A stretch of 64,000 nucleotides of DNA from Pelomonas sp. CA6 (GTDB taxonomy: Bacteria; Pseudomonadota; Gammaproteobacteria; Burkholderiales; Burkholderiaceae_C). Both the position numbers and the translations under genes were made by a program. The stretch is taken from assembly GCF_022549225.1 (NCBI RefSeq), contig NZ_JAKZFD010000006.1, forward strand, positions 240,055-304,054. The letters run 5' to 3'. Under the pieces are notes generated by a model that was not told where the DNA came from, searched no databases, and worked only from the letters and a program-made list of their open reading frames with translations. Shown one piece after another: positions 34,785-45,591 of this stretch (position 1 is the stretch's first letter; each line of letters opens with the position of its first letter).

Positions 34785-35338
34785 GTACGACCTCCTCCCC
34801 ATCGTCCCCGCAAAGCGCGCCACCCGACGCAGTGCGCCGCCATGGCCTTCTGGGGGTGGGCCTGGCGCTGGCCCTGAGCCTGGCCGGCTGCGCCGGGCCG
34901 GGCGTGCCGCCGCCGGTGTCACCACCGGCGCGCTGGTCCGAGGTCCAGGTGCGCGAGCTGCAGGCGCTGGGCTTTGTCGCCCGCGGCGAGGATTGGGAAC
35001 TGAATCTGGCCGACCGGCTGACCTTCGAGTTCGACTCCGACCGCCTGCAGCGCGCCCAGCAGAGCCGCCTGGTGGGCGTGGCGCTCAAGCTGCGCGAGGT
35101 GGGCGTGAGCTCGCTGCGCGTGGAAGGCCACACCGATTCGACCGGCGACGCCGCCTACAACCGCCAGTTGTCGCTGCGCCGAGCCACCTCGGTGGCGCAG
35201 GTGCTGCTGGCCGCTGGCTGGCCGCGCGAGCGGCTCGCCGTGGTCGGCCATGGGCCAGCCAAGCCGATCGCGGACAACGAGACCGAGGCCGGGCGCGCGC
35301 AGAACCGCCGCGTCGCGTTGATCGCCTCGGTGGACTGA
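34781..35338 (+). CDS. yfiB: YfiB-like OmpA-family lipoprotein
   Basis: A 185-aa outer-membrane lipoprotein. The lipobox SLAGC puts the lipidated cysteine at residue 37. After a linker, the OmpA/MotB peptidoglycan-binding domain has FEFDSDRL, VEGHTDSTGD, YNRQLSLRRATSV and a C-terminal NRRVALI. In Pseudomonas YfiB binds YfiR and relieves repression of YfiN. The GTG start overlaps the yfiN-like stop (GTGA), completing a coupled three-gene operon. The next gene is convergent and 23 bases away. Confidence 0.88.
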   Translation: MSTTSSPSSPQSAPPDAVRRHGLLGVGLALALSLAGCAGPGVPPPVSPPARWSEVQVRELQALGFVARGEDWELNLADRLTFEFDSDRLQRAQQSRLVGVALKLREVGVSSLRVEGHTDSTGDAAYNRQLSLRRATSVAQVLLAAGWPRERLAVVGHGPAKPIADNETEAGRAQNRRVALIASVD

Positions 35339-35361
35339 AAGCCCCCGCCGGGGGGGCGCGA

Positions 35362-36972
35362 TCACTTGCCCTGCACGCTGGCCCAGGGCAGATAGAGCCA
35401 GTTGTCGGGCCGGTGCACCACGGTCACGTTCTGCCGCGCCGCCCAGGGAATCATCTGGCGGTGCAGCGGCAGCACGTGGATACCGGCCTTGAATTCGCGC
35501 ATCGCGGCGAGGATCAGCTCCTCGCGCTTCTTGGGGTCGGGCTCCACGCTCGACGCCGCGGCGAGCTGGTCAAACTTGTCGTTCTTCCAGTTGCCGTAGT
35601 TGTAGTAGCCCACGCCCTTGTCGCCGCGATTGCGGAAGACCGGGGTCATGATGGTCTCGGCGTCGATGATGGAGCCGCCCCAGCCGTACATGTAGAGGCT
35701 GGTGTCCAGCTTCTCCAGCTTGGGGAAGAGCAGCACGCGCGGCATCGCATTGACGCGCACCTTGACCTTCAGCTGCGCCCACATCGAGGCCAGCGCCAGG
35801 CAGATTTCCTCGTCGTTGATGTAGCGGTTGTTGGGGCAGTCCAGCGTGACCTCGAAGCCATCGGCATAGCCGGCCTCGGCCATCAGCTTGCGCGCGGCGG
35901 CGAGGTCGTGCGGGAAGCGCGCCTCGATCTGCGCGTCGTTGAACACGGCGGCGGGGTTGGAGGTCAGGCCGCCGGTGGGCACGGACAGGCCGTTCATCAG
36001 CTTGGCCTTGATGGCCTGGATGTCGATGGCCTGGTAGAGCGCCTTGCGCACGCGCAGGTCCTTGAAGGGATTGCGGTCGCCGGCCACCTTGCCGTAGAGC
36101 AGCTTGTCGCGTGCCTGGTCCATGCCGATGAAGACGAGCCGGTTTTCCGGCCCTTCGATCACCTTGATGCCGGCGGTGTTGCGCAGCCGGGGCACGTCGC
36201 GCGGCGCGGGGTCGAGGACGAAGTCCAGCTCGCCCGAAACCAGCGCGGCCAGCCGCGTCGCGTCATTGCCGATGGGGGTGAACACCGACTCCTGGACATT
36301 GCCCTCGAACTTGCCCCACCAGTTCGGGTTGCGCTTGAACACCGTGCGTATGCCCGGCTCGCGGCTGGCCAGCAGGTAGGGGCCGGTGCCGTTGGCATGG
36401 GTGGCGGCGTAGGTCTCTTCCTTGTCCTTGAAGTTCTGTGGCCGGCTCACCTTGTGCTGCTCGGCCCACTTGCGGCTCATGATGTAAATCGTGTCCAGAT
36501 GCTGCAGGAAGATCGGGTTGACCTTCTCGAGCTGGAATTCCACGGTCAGATCGTCGACCTTGCGCGGCGTGCCGACGGCAGCGGCATAGACCGCGATCTG
36601 CGAGCTCGGCTCCTTGGCGCGCTGGATGGAGAACACCACGTCGTCGGCGGTGAAGGGCGTGCCGTCGTGGAACTTCACGCCGGGGCGCAGCTTGAGCCGC
36701 CACAGCAGCGGGCGCACCTGGGTCCATTCGGTGGCCAGCGCCGGCACGAGGTTGAGCTGCTTGTCGCGGCCGACCAGTCGCTCGTAGACCTGGGCATTGA
36801 GGTTGTTGGTCAGGGTCTCGTTCTGCGAATGCGGATCGGCCGTCTGCATATCGCCCTGGCTGGACCAGCGCAGGGTCTGGGCCGACGCGGTGGTGGCCAG
36901 GCTCAGCGCCAGGGCGAGCAGGCCGGCGCCGGCCAGGGCCTGGCTCAGAGCCCCGAAGTACTTGCGGTTCAT
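35362..36972 (-). CDS. ABC transporter periplasmic substrate-binding protein (peptide/nickel, SBP family 5)
   Basis: A 536-aa binding protein. Residues 1-31 form a signal peptide ending TASA. The SBP-5 family marks are NLVPALATEW, LKLRPGVKFHDGTPFTADDVVFS (key part FHDGTPFTADDV) and NRYINDEEI. Such proteins deliver oligopeptides, nickel-chelates or similar ligands to an inner-membrane ABC importer. No permease or ATPase gene is adjacent, so it is an orphan component here. ATG 36972 starts the signal peptide; the longer frame to 37206 would overlap the ettA promoter region. Confidence 0.9.
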   Translation of the reverse strand: MNRKYFGALSQALAGAGLLALALSLATTASAQTLRWSSQGDMQTADPHSQNETLTNNLNAQVYERLVGRDKQLNLVPALATEWTQVRPLLWRLKLRPGVKFHDGTPFTADDVVFSIQRAKEPSSQIAVYAAAVGTPRKVDDLTVEFQLEKVNPIFLQHLDTIYIMSRKWAEQHKVSRPQNFKDKEETYAATHANGTGPYLLASREPGIRTVFKRNPNWWGKFEGNVQESVFTPIGNDATRLAALVSGELDFVLDPAPRDVPRLRNTAGIKVIEGPENRLVFIGMDQARDKLLYGKVAGDRNPFKDLRVRKALYQAIDIQAIKAKLMNGLSVPTGGLTSNPAAVFNDAQIEARFPHDLAAARKLMAEAGYADGFEVTLDCPNNRYINDEEICLALASMWAQLKVKVRVNAMPRVLLFPKLEKLDTSLYMYGWGGSIIDAETIMTPVFRNRGDKGVGYYNYGNWKNDKFDQLAAASSVEPDPKKREELILAAMREFKAGIHVLPLHRQMIPWAARQNVTVVHRPDNWLYLPWASVQGK

Positions 36973-37226
36973 GCACCCTCCAATGATGTTCCCGCGCCAG
37001 TGTAGGGGTGGCGCGGTGCCCACGTGGCGTGGCGGGCCGTGACGGAGATCTGGCCGTCGCCCGCACGGGCCTTGAGCCGGCGACGCGACAAGCTGCGACA
37101 ATAGCGCCTTTGCCCGGTGCCGGATCCGCGGCGGAACCCGCAGGTTTCGTGATCCGGTCTGGCGGCGGCCGTCTGGCCCGCCTCCGTGGCAGCCCTTTTC
37201 GAACAAACCCCCAAGCGGACGACCTC

Positions 37227-38883
<1,657 letters not shown>

Positions 38884-38891
<8 letters not shown>

Positions 38892-40158
38892 GGGCGCCGG
38901 GCCGGCGCAGCGCGCCGGCCAGCCTCAGCCATCCCCACAGCGAACCCAGCGCCAGCAGCACGCCCATCGCGCGTGCCAGCGGCGCCGCCCAGCCGGGCGC
39001 GTCCGCCGCCAGGCCGGGCAGGGTTTCCAGCGCCGCCAGCGCGAGGCCGGCGAGCAGGCCCAGCGCCAGGCGCAGCTGTTCCTCGCCGCCATCGTCGCCG
39101 GCGCGCCCCTCCAGCAGGCGCGACAGCACGACCAGCGCGGCCAGCACCGCGACCGCCCCCAGCACCAGCGCGGCGCCCGCCAGGAAGGGCTGCAGCGCCA
39201 GCAGCGCCACGCCCAGGCTCAGCAGCACGGCCAGCTGTTCCAGGCCATGGCGCTCCAGCCCTGGCCGCAGCGGCGGCGCATAGGGCTGGAAACGGGTCAG
39301 ATCCACCGCGGGCTTGGGCGCCAGCCGCTGCGCGGCGGCGGGCCGCCAACTCGGGTGGCGGAACCAGATGCTCAGCCGGTCCCCCCAGTTGTCGGCCAGC
39401 CGCAGGTCGGACCAGATCTGCTGGTAGCCGCGCAGATTGGCCTGCCAGGGGCTCCAGCTCTTGAGCTGGCCCAGCACGCCGTAGACGATGGGTTCGCCCT
39501 CGCGCTCCTCGACGAAGGTGCCGAACAGGCGGTCCCAGACCATCAGGATGCCGCCGTAGTTGCGGTCCAGGCAGTAATCGTTCTGGCCATGGTGCACGCG
39601 ATGGTTGGACGGCGAACAGAACCAGCGGTCGAACCAGCCCAGCCGCCCGACCGCGCGCGTGTGCACCCAGAACTGGTAGAGCAGGTCAATCAGCCCCACC
39701 ACCACATAGACCAGCGGCGGGAAGCCCAGCAGCGCCATCGGCAGGTAGAAGATCCAGCTGAAGAGGAAGCCGGTGCTGGTCTGGCGCAGCGCGGTGGAGA
39801 GGTTGTACTCCTCGCTGCTGTGGTGCACCGCGTGCGCCGCCCACAGCACCGCGACCGTGTGGCCCAGCCGGTGGTTCCAGTAGTAGCAAAAGTCGTAGAT
39901 CAGCAGTGCCGCCAGCCAGACCCAGGGACTGGACGCGCTCAGCTCGAACAGCGCCGCGCGCTGCCAGATCCAGGTGTAGATGCCCAGCATGAACAGCTTG
40001 GTGAACATGCCGGTGAGCTGGCTGGCGATGCCATTGCCCAGGCTGGACACGGTGTCCGCGGCGCGGTACAGCGTCTGCCCGCGCGCGCGGCCCAGCATCC
40101 ATTCGAGCACGATCATCAGCAGGAAGACGGGGACGGCCAGGACGATGGGATTGAGCAT
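38884..40158 (-). CDS. Sterol desaturase / fatty acid hydroxylase superfamily membrane protein
   Basis: A 424-aa membrane protein. The di-iron histidine motifs are visible in order: HRLGH, HAVHHSSEEYN and NHRVHHGQN, all in the N-terminal half, which is the fatty-acid-hydroxylase domain. The C-terminal 150 residues add about four further membrane helices of unknown role. The superfamily hydroxylates or desaturates sterols, fatty acids, carotenoids or ether lipids. The substrate is unknown. ATG 40158 (MLNPIVLAV) begins the first membrane helix. The stop lies inside the tail of ettA. Confidence 0.87.
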
Positions 40159-40198
40159 GGACGGGATCGGTACGGGGGGCGGTGGCTCGACTGTAGGC

Positions 40199-41317
40199 CT
40201 AGAGGCCGGCGGCCGCTTGTTCCGCCACGCCAGGCGTTTGTGCGCCGACGCCAGCGCGCAGGCGCTGCGGCGCCTCGCCATGCCAGGCTCGGAAGGCGTG
40301 GCTGAAGCTGCTGGACTCGCGGTAGCCCAGCAGCAGCGCGATCTCGGTCAGGCTCAGCCCGCCCTGGCGCACCAGCAGCAGGCTGCGCTCGCGGCGCAGC
40401 TGTTCCAGCAGGGGCTTGAAGCCGCAGCCGGCATCGGCGAGCTGGCGCTGCAGCGCGCGCGGCGACAGATGCAGCCGCTGCGCCACCGCCTCCAGCGTCA
40501 GCTGGCCCGAGGGCAACAGTTCCAGCATCAGCGCGCGCACGCGGTGCGGCAGTGACAGGCCGGCGAAGCTACGGTCCAGCTGGCGCTGGGCCTCCTGCAG
40601 CAGGGTGTGGTGCAGCGCCGGGTCGGCGTCGCGCACCGGCAGTTCCAGGTAGTCGCGCGGGAACACCAGCCCGTGCACCGGCATGCCGAAGCGGGCCGGG
40701 CATTCGAAGAAGGCTTCGTACGCGGCGCGGTCGCCGGGCCGTTCGGCATGGCGCAGATGCACCTCGGCCGGCGCGCAGCGGGTGCAGGTGATCCAGCGCC
40801 CGAAGGCCAGCCAGCCGGCCAGGATGGCCTCGGTCAGCGCGACGCCGGCGCCTGGCGTGCCGCCCAGCGGCGCGTCGATCAGGCGGGCCTGCCGGCCGTC
40901 CTCCTCGAAGCGGCTCTGGCTGTACTCGTGGTCCAGCACCAGGCGGCCGAAGCGGGTGGTCAGCTCGATGGCGTCGCGCAGCCGCTCGCAGGTCATGGCC
41001 ACATAGCCCAGCCCGCTGAAGCTGGACGGCCGCACCGCCATGCCGAAGCGCAGCCCGAAGTAGGCGTCGCCGCTGAGCCGCTGGGCGACCTCCAGCAGCC
41101 GCTCCAGGGACGGGATGGGCAGGCGGCCCAGCGGATCGCGCAGGTCCGCGCCGGACAGGCCCGCGTCGGCCAGCCAGCGCTCGCGTGCGAGCCCGGCCTG
41201 CTGGCCGACGTCGATCAGGCTCAGCACATAGGCGACGCTGGCCGTGCCGGTGCGCGGTAGCGGGGCGGCGGACGGTGGGGCGGGAGAGAGTGGGCCGGCG
41301 GCATTCATCGGCGGCAA
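40199..41317 (-). CDS. AraC family regulator with arabinose_bd-type N-terminal domain
   Basis: A 372-aa regulator, long for AraC proteins because of a large N-terminal domain of the OruR/ArgR-like type: DYFGLRFG-like sequence (here DAYFGLRFGMAVRPSS) and GLGYVAMTCERLRDAI. The C-terminal HTH domain has LTLEAVAQRLHLSPRALQRQL and LTEIALLLGYRESSSFSHAFR. Such regulators usually act on catabolic genes. The start may be ATG 41317 or 41308. It sits 40 bases upstream of the sterol-desaturase-like gene on the same strand, which may be its target. Confidence 0.87.
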   Translation of the reverse strand: MPPMNAAGPLSPAPPSAAPLPRTGTASVAYVLSLIDVGQQAGLARERWLADAGLSGADLRDPLGRLPIPSLERLLEVAQRLSGDAYFGLRFGMAVRPSSFSGLGYVAMTCERLRDAIELTTRFGRLVLDHEYSQSRFEEDGRQARLIDAPLGGTPGAGVALTEAILAGWLAFGRWITCTRCAPAEVHLRHAERPGDRAAYEAFFECPARFGMPVHGLVFPRDYLELPVRDADPALHHTLLQEAQRQLDRSFAGLSLPHRVRALMLELLPSGQLTLEAVAQRLHLSPRALQRQLADAGCGFKPLLEQLRRERSLLLVRQGGLSLTEIALLLGYRESSSFSHAFRAWHGEAPQRLRAGVGAQTPGVAEQAAAGL

Positions 41318-41453
41318 GGCTAGCAGCCCGGCCGCCGGCCGGCCATGCGGCCCTGCCCGCAGGCACGCCCCCCCTCAAGCCAGGGGGCGGGCGCCAGTTG
41401 CATCACGGATTTGTCCCTGGGCGCGCCGGGATTCCGGCGCTTAGCGCACGCCG

Positions 41454-43511
41454 ATGAACGACACTCCGGGGATCCGGTGGAGGCAGAACCGGCCCGCAGG
41501 GCCGAACAGCAGGAGACAGGGCAGGGCCGTGGGACTGGCGAAATTGCAGCGCACCAAGTGGAGCAGCGTATTCCGCATCGTGCTGTCCTATGCGGGCTTC
41601 GCCGCGCTGTGGATCCTGCTGTCGGACGAGGCGGTCCTGTTGTTCACCCGCAACCCGCAGCGCATCGTGCAGATCAGCCAGTACAAGGGCTGGGCCTTTG
41701 TGCTGGTGACCTCGCTGCTGCTGCTATTCCTGCTCGACCGGCACTGGAAGAAATACAGCGCCGCGATCAACGAGCAGCTGGAGACCCTGCTGCTGCTGAA
41801 GAACATCGCCGACAGCTCCAACGACGCCATCTTCGCCAAGGATCTGGACGGGCGCTACCTGCTGTTCAACCGCGCCGCCAGCGAGTTCGTCGGCCGGCCC
41901 GCCCATCAGGTGATCGGCCGCGACGACCGCGCGATCTTCCCGCCCGAGCAGGCGCAGAGGCTGATGCAGACCAACTGCCGCCTGATCGAGACGGGGCGGA
42001 TCGAGAACATCGAGGAAACGGTACAGACCACGCGCGGCGAGGCGACCTTCATCGCCACCAAGGGGCCGCTGCGGGACGCGTCGGGGCGCATCATCGGCAC
42101 CTTCGGTATTTCGCGCGACATCACGGAGCGCAAGCGTGCCGAGGCGGAGATTGAGCACCTGGCCTATCACGATCAATTGACCGGGCTGCCCAACCGCTTC
42201 CTGCTCGAAGACCGTCTGAGCCAGGCGCTCGCGCAGGCGCAGCGCGCGGGGGGCTTCGGCGCGGTGCTGTTCGTGGACCTGGACCACTTCAAGCGCATCA
42301 ACGACTACTTCGGGCACGGCGTCGGCGACGAGGTGATCCAGGAGGTGGCGCAACGCCTGGTCCACCATGTACGCCACGGCGACACCGTGGCGCGCGTCGG
42401 CGGCGACGAGTTCATCGTGCTGCTGTCCGACCTCGCGCCCCAGGAGCAGGACGCGGCCAAGCTGGCGCTGTCCATCGGCGAGAAGCTGCGCCGTCACGTG
42501 GGCCAGACCATGGCGCTGGCCTCGCACAGCTGCACCGTGTCGGCCAGTGTCGGCGTCACGCTGTTCCCGCGGAACGGGCATCGGCTGGGCGATCTGCTGC
42601 GCGAGGCCGACATCGCGCTCTATCGCGCCAAGGAAACCGGCCGCAACACGCTGGCGCTGTTCGCGCACGAGATGCAGAGCGTCATCAACGAGCGATTCGC
42701 GCTGGAGCAGGACCTGCGCGAGGCGCTGCCCAACGGGGAGCTGGCACTCTACCTGCAGGCCCAGGTCGACGAGTTCGGCGCGGTCCATGGCGCCGAGGCG
42801 CTGCTGCGCTGGCAGCATCCGCGCCGCGGCCTGGTGTCGCCGGCGCAGTTCATCCCCATCGCCGAGGAGTCGGGGCTGATCTTCGCGATCGGCGCCTGGG
42901 CGCTGCGGGAAGCCTGCGCCGTGATCGCGCGCCAGGCGCGGGCCGGGCATCCGCTGGCGGTGGCGGTCAACGTCAGCCCACGCCAGTTCCAGCAGGCCGA
43001 TTTCGTCGCGCAGCTGGAGCAGATCCTGGCGGACACCGGCGCCGATCCGCGCCGGCTGACGCTGGAGATCACCGAAGGCCTGCTGCTGGAGAACACGGCC
43101 GGCGTGGTGGCGCGCATGGAGGCGCTGGCGCGGCTGGGGTTGCGCTTCTCCATCGACGACTTCGGGACCGGCTATTCCTCGCTGGCCTATCTGAAGCGCC
43201 TGCCGGTCAGCGAGCTGAAGATCGACCGCAGCTTCGTGCAGGACGCGCCGGCCGACCGCAACGACGCCGCGGTGATCGAGGCCATCCTGTCCATGGCCCA
43301 TCACCTGGGTTTCTCGGTGGTGGCCGAGGGCGTGGAGACGGCCGAGCAGCAGCTCTTCCTGCGCGCCCAGGGCTGCGATCTCTTCCAGGGCTATCTGCAC
43401 CACAGGCCCGAACCGGCGCAGGCCTGGTGCGAGCGCGACAGCGCGGCGCCGGGCAGCAGGCCCGCCGAGCCGCGTCTTGACCGCCCGGGCGTCGACGCGC
43501 ATTCTTCGTGA
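41454..43511 (+). CDS. PAS-GGDEF-EAL c-di-GMP turnover protein
   Basis: A 685-aa membrane protein with two N-terminal helices (about residues 38-58 and 78-96), a PAS domain (about 112-230), a GGDEF domain and an EAL domain. GGDEF (316-320) is intact with an upstream I-site RxxD. The EAL part keeps EALLRW (Glu448), NVSPRQF, EITE, DDFGTGYSSL, ELKID and EGVET, so both synthesis and hydrolysis look possible. An alternative GTG start at 41529 (VGLAKLQRTK) gives a tidier N-terminus, since the first 25 residues from 41454 look non-coding. It is divergent from the AraC gene. Confidence 0.9.
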   Translation: MNDTPGIRWRQNRPAGPNSRRQGRAVGLAKLQRTKWSSVFRIVLSYAGFAALWILLSDEAVLLFTRNPQRIVQISQYKGWAFVLVTSLLLLFLLDRHWKKYSAAINEQLETLLLLKNIADSSNDAIFAKDLDGRYLLFNRAASEFVGRPAHQVIGRDDRAIFPPEQAQRLMQTNCRLIETGRIENIEETVQTTRGEATFIATKGPLRDASGRIIGTFGISRDITERKRAEAEIEHLAYHDQLTGLPNRFLLEDRLSQALAQAQRAGGFGAVLFVDLDHFKRINDYFGHGVGDEVIQEVAQRLVHHVRHGDTVARVGGDEFIVLLSDLAPQEQDAAKLALSIGEKLRRHVGQTMALASHSCTVSASVGVTLFPRNGHRLGDLLREADIALYRAKETGRNTLALFAHEMQSVINERFALEQDLREALPNGELALYLQAQVDEFGAVHGAEALLRWQHPRRGLVSPAQFIPIAEESGLIFAIGAWALREACAVIARQARAGHPLAVAVNVSPRQFQQADFVAQLEQILADTGADPRRLTLEITEGLLLENTAGVVARMEALARLGLRFSIDDFGTGYSSLAYLKRLPVSELKIDRSFVQDAPADRNDAAVIEAILSMAHHLGFSVVAEGVETAEQQLFLRAQGCDLFQGYLHHRPEPAQAWCERDSAAPGSRPAEPRLDRPGVDAHSS

Positions 43512-43553
43512 GGCCAGCCCCGCGCGAGTCGGGGGCGGCAAGAGAGGTGCATC

Positions 43554-43844
43554 ATGGACCAAGGCCTGGGTCAAGAACTGCCGGGCCGGCATGCGGCGCA
43601 CAAGCTGCATCCGGCGGCCCGGGTGCTGATCGTGATCGAGGCCGGCGGCACGCCGGTCGCGCGTCTGCTGCTGGACAGCGGTGAGCAGGTGGCCGAGTTC
43701 GACGCCAGCACCGAGGAGCTGGGCGCGATGACGCGCGGGCTGGCCGCGTCCTTGGGCGCCGCCGCGCCGCAATGGGACAAGGCGCTGGCCGGCCACAGCG
43801 CCGAGGAGCGCGAGGCGGCGCGCGTGTTCCGCCTGCCGGTGTGA
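43554..43844 (+). CDS. Small protein of unknown function
   Basis: A 96-aa protein I do not recognise. It begins 42 bases after the GGDEF/EAL gene with AGAGAGG upstream of the ATG. The sequence is soluble, with a hydrophobic strand ARVLIVIEAGG, a following strand ARLLLDSGEQ and an acidic, alanine-rich helix. This suggests a small alpha/beta domain. G+C-rich third positions match its neighbours, supporting real coding. It may be co-transcribed with the c-di-GMP gene. Confidence 0.6.
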   Translation: MDQGLGQELPGRHAAHKLHPAARVLIVIEAGGTPVARLLLDSGEQVAEFDASTEELGAMTRGLAASLGAAAPQWDKALAGHSAEEREAARVFRLPV

Positions 43845-44013
43845 GCGGCGGCGTCCCTGGATGGTTCGTGGTCGAACCGGGGCGGCGCGGGCCGCCGTTG
43901 GCGACTTCCTTCATGCCTCCCGTCGCATCGTGCGCCATGACTTCTTCGCAGCGGCCCGCCGTCGCACTAGCATGGGCCCCAAGGCCCCCGGGTAAGGGCC
44001 CAGTGGAGCTGCC

Positions 44014-45231
44014 ATGGACAAGAGCATGCCGTCCCGGATGAGACAAACGATGTGGGCCGCGGTGCTGGGTGCCGCCAGCCTGGTGATGGCGGGCTGCGCC
44101 ACGTCGCCGGCGTCGCTGCCGGCGCCGTCCGACATCCCCCTGCTGGACCAGCGCTTCGGCGGCACGCCACCGCCGGCGCTGTTGCCGTCAGCGCACCGGG
44201 TGACGGACAGCAGCGAGGCGATGCGCGCCTATCTGCGCGACAGGATCCAGCCGCAGGCGCGCCTCAAGGATCCTCGGCGTGGGCTGCTGGAGGCCTTGTA
44301 CACGCAGGGCGAACTGAAGCTGGAGTACGACAGCGACCTGACGCGCACCGCCGACGAGGCCTTCGACGCGCGTTCCGGCAACTGCCTGTCGCTGGCGCTG
44401 ATGACGGCCGCGTTCGCGCGCGACATGGGGCTGCCGGTGCAGTTCCGCATGGTGTTCAACGAGGCGCAGTGGAGCCGCAGCGGCGACCTGGAGATCTACG
44501 CCGGCCACATCAACCTGGCGCTGGGGCGCAAGCCCGGCGAAATGCGCGTGCTGGGCGACGACGCCGCCTGGCTGGTGGTGGACTTCCTGCCCGGCGAGGA
44601 CTTGCGCAAGCAGCGCGTCATGGAGCTGGACGAGCGCACCGTGATCGCGATGTATTACAACAACCGAGCCGCCGAGTTGCTCAGTCGCGGCGAATTGCGT
44701 CAGGCCTACTGGTGGGCGCGTGCCGCGGTGAACCAGGATCCGCGCTTCATGGCGGGGCTGAATACGCTGGGCGTGGTCTATCGCCGTGCCGGCGAACAGG
44801 CGACCGCGGAGCACGTGTTCCGCCAGGTGCTGGCGCGCGAACCGGGCAATGTTCAGGCGCTGTCCAATCTGATCGGCGCGCTGCGCGTGGCCGGTCGCCA
44901 GGCCGAAGCCGACGGCCTGGGCGAGCGGCTCGCCCAGTTGCAGCCCTATCCGCCGTTCCGCTTCTACGACCTGGGGCTGGAGGCGATGCGGGCCGGTGAC
45001 TACGCCAAGGCGCGCGAACTGTTCCAGCGCGAGATCTCGCGGACTTCCGGCTATCACGATTTCTACTTCTGGCTGGCGCTGTCCTACTACGGCAGCGGCG
45101 ACCTGCGCGGCGCGCGCGAAGCCATGCGCCAGGCGGAGGCCAGCAGCACCTCGAGCAGCCAGCGTCAGCTCTATGCGGCCAAGCTGGCGCACCTGCAGGC
45201 GCAAATCGCGAGTCAGCGCCGCCAGCAGTAG
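44014..45231 (+). CDS. TPR lipoprotein with transglutaminase-like core
   Basis: A 405-aa lipoprotein; the lipobox VMAGC makes Cys28 the lipidated residue. Residues about 60-200 resemble the transglutaminase-like fold, with a possible triad of Cys124 (SGNCLSLAL), His165 (AGHINLAL) and Asp190 (LVVDF). The C-terminal half (about 215-400) contains four or more TPR units, for example NTLGVVYRRAGEQATAEHVF and FYDLGLEAMRAGDYAKAREL. It may act on the cell wall or on proteins at the inner face of the outer membrane. Catalytic activity is inferred only. It is a single gene; the next genes are convergent. Confidence 0.78.
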   Translation: MDKSMPSRMRQTMWAAVLGAASLVMAGCATSPASLPAPSDIPLLDQRFGGTPPPALLPSAHRVTDSSEAMRAYLRDRIQPQARLKDPRRGLLEALYTQGELKLEYDSDLTRTADEAFDARSGNCLSLALMTAAFARDMGLPVQFRMVFNEAQWSRSGDLEIYAGHINLALGRKPGEMRVLGDDAAWLVVDFLPGEDLRKQRVMELDERTVIAMYYNNRAAELLSRGELRQAYWWARAAVNQDPRFMAGLNTLGVVYRRAGEQATAEHVFRQVLAREPGNVQALSNLIGALRVAGRQAEADGLGERLAQLQPYPPFRFYDLGLEAMRAGDYAKARELFQREISRTSGYHDFYFWLALSYYGSGDLRGAREAMRQAEASSTSSSQRQLYAAKLAHLQAQIASQRRQQ

Positions 45232-45255
45232 CGCGCCGGGCGCCGTGCCGCGCGG

Positions 45256-45591
45256 CTATCCCAGCGGCGGCAGGCCGTGGCGGGCACGCGCCCGCGCGCA
45301 GGCCTCGTCGCCCAGGCCCAGCGGCGCGCGCAGGCCGAACTCGCGGCAGGGCGCGGGGCGCCATTCATAGATGCCGCAGCTGGCGCGCTGGCCCACCGTT
45401 CCGACCAGCGCCGCGCAGCGTGGCTGGGCGTGGTCGGTGCCGCGCATGCGGCTGAGGCGGTCGTTCAGCGCGACTGTGAGGCCGTCGGGCACCACGCCAC
45501 CCTCGGACTGCAGCTCCTGCCGCGCGAAGTCGACGCGCACGCTGGCGCAGCAGGCGCCGCAGCGCGTGCAGGGGTTGTCCTCGGCCGCCAA
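45256..45591 (-). CDS. YkgJ family cysteine cluster protein
   Basis: A 111-aa protein with the CTRCGACC cluster at residues 8-15 and further cysteines in PRCAAL, ASCGIYEWRPAPCREFG and DEACARAR. This spacing defines the YkgJ zinc- or iron-binding family, whose role is unclear. The start is a TTG directly following the TAA stop of the kinase gene (TAATTG), with no other start nearby that keeps the cluster. It is therefore translated as the last gene of the phosphoesterase-kinase unit. Confidence 0.82.
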   Translation of the reverse strand: MAAEDNPCTRCGACCASVRVDFARQELQSEGGVVPDGLTVALNDRLSRMRGTDHAQPRCAALVGTVGQRASCGIYEWRPAPCREFGLRAPLGLGDEACARARARHGLPPLG

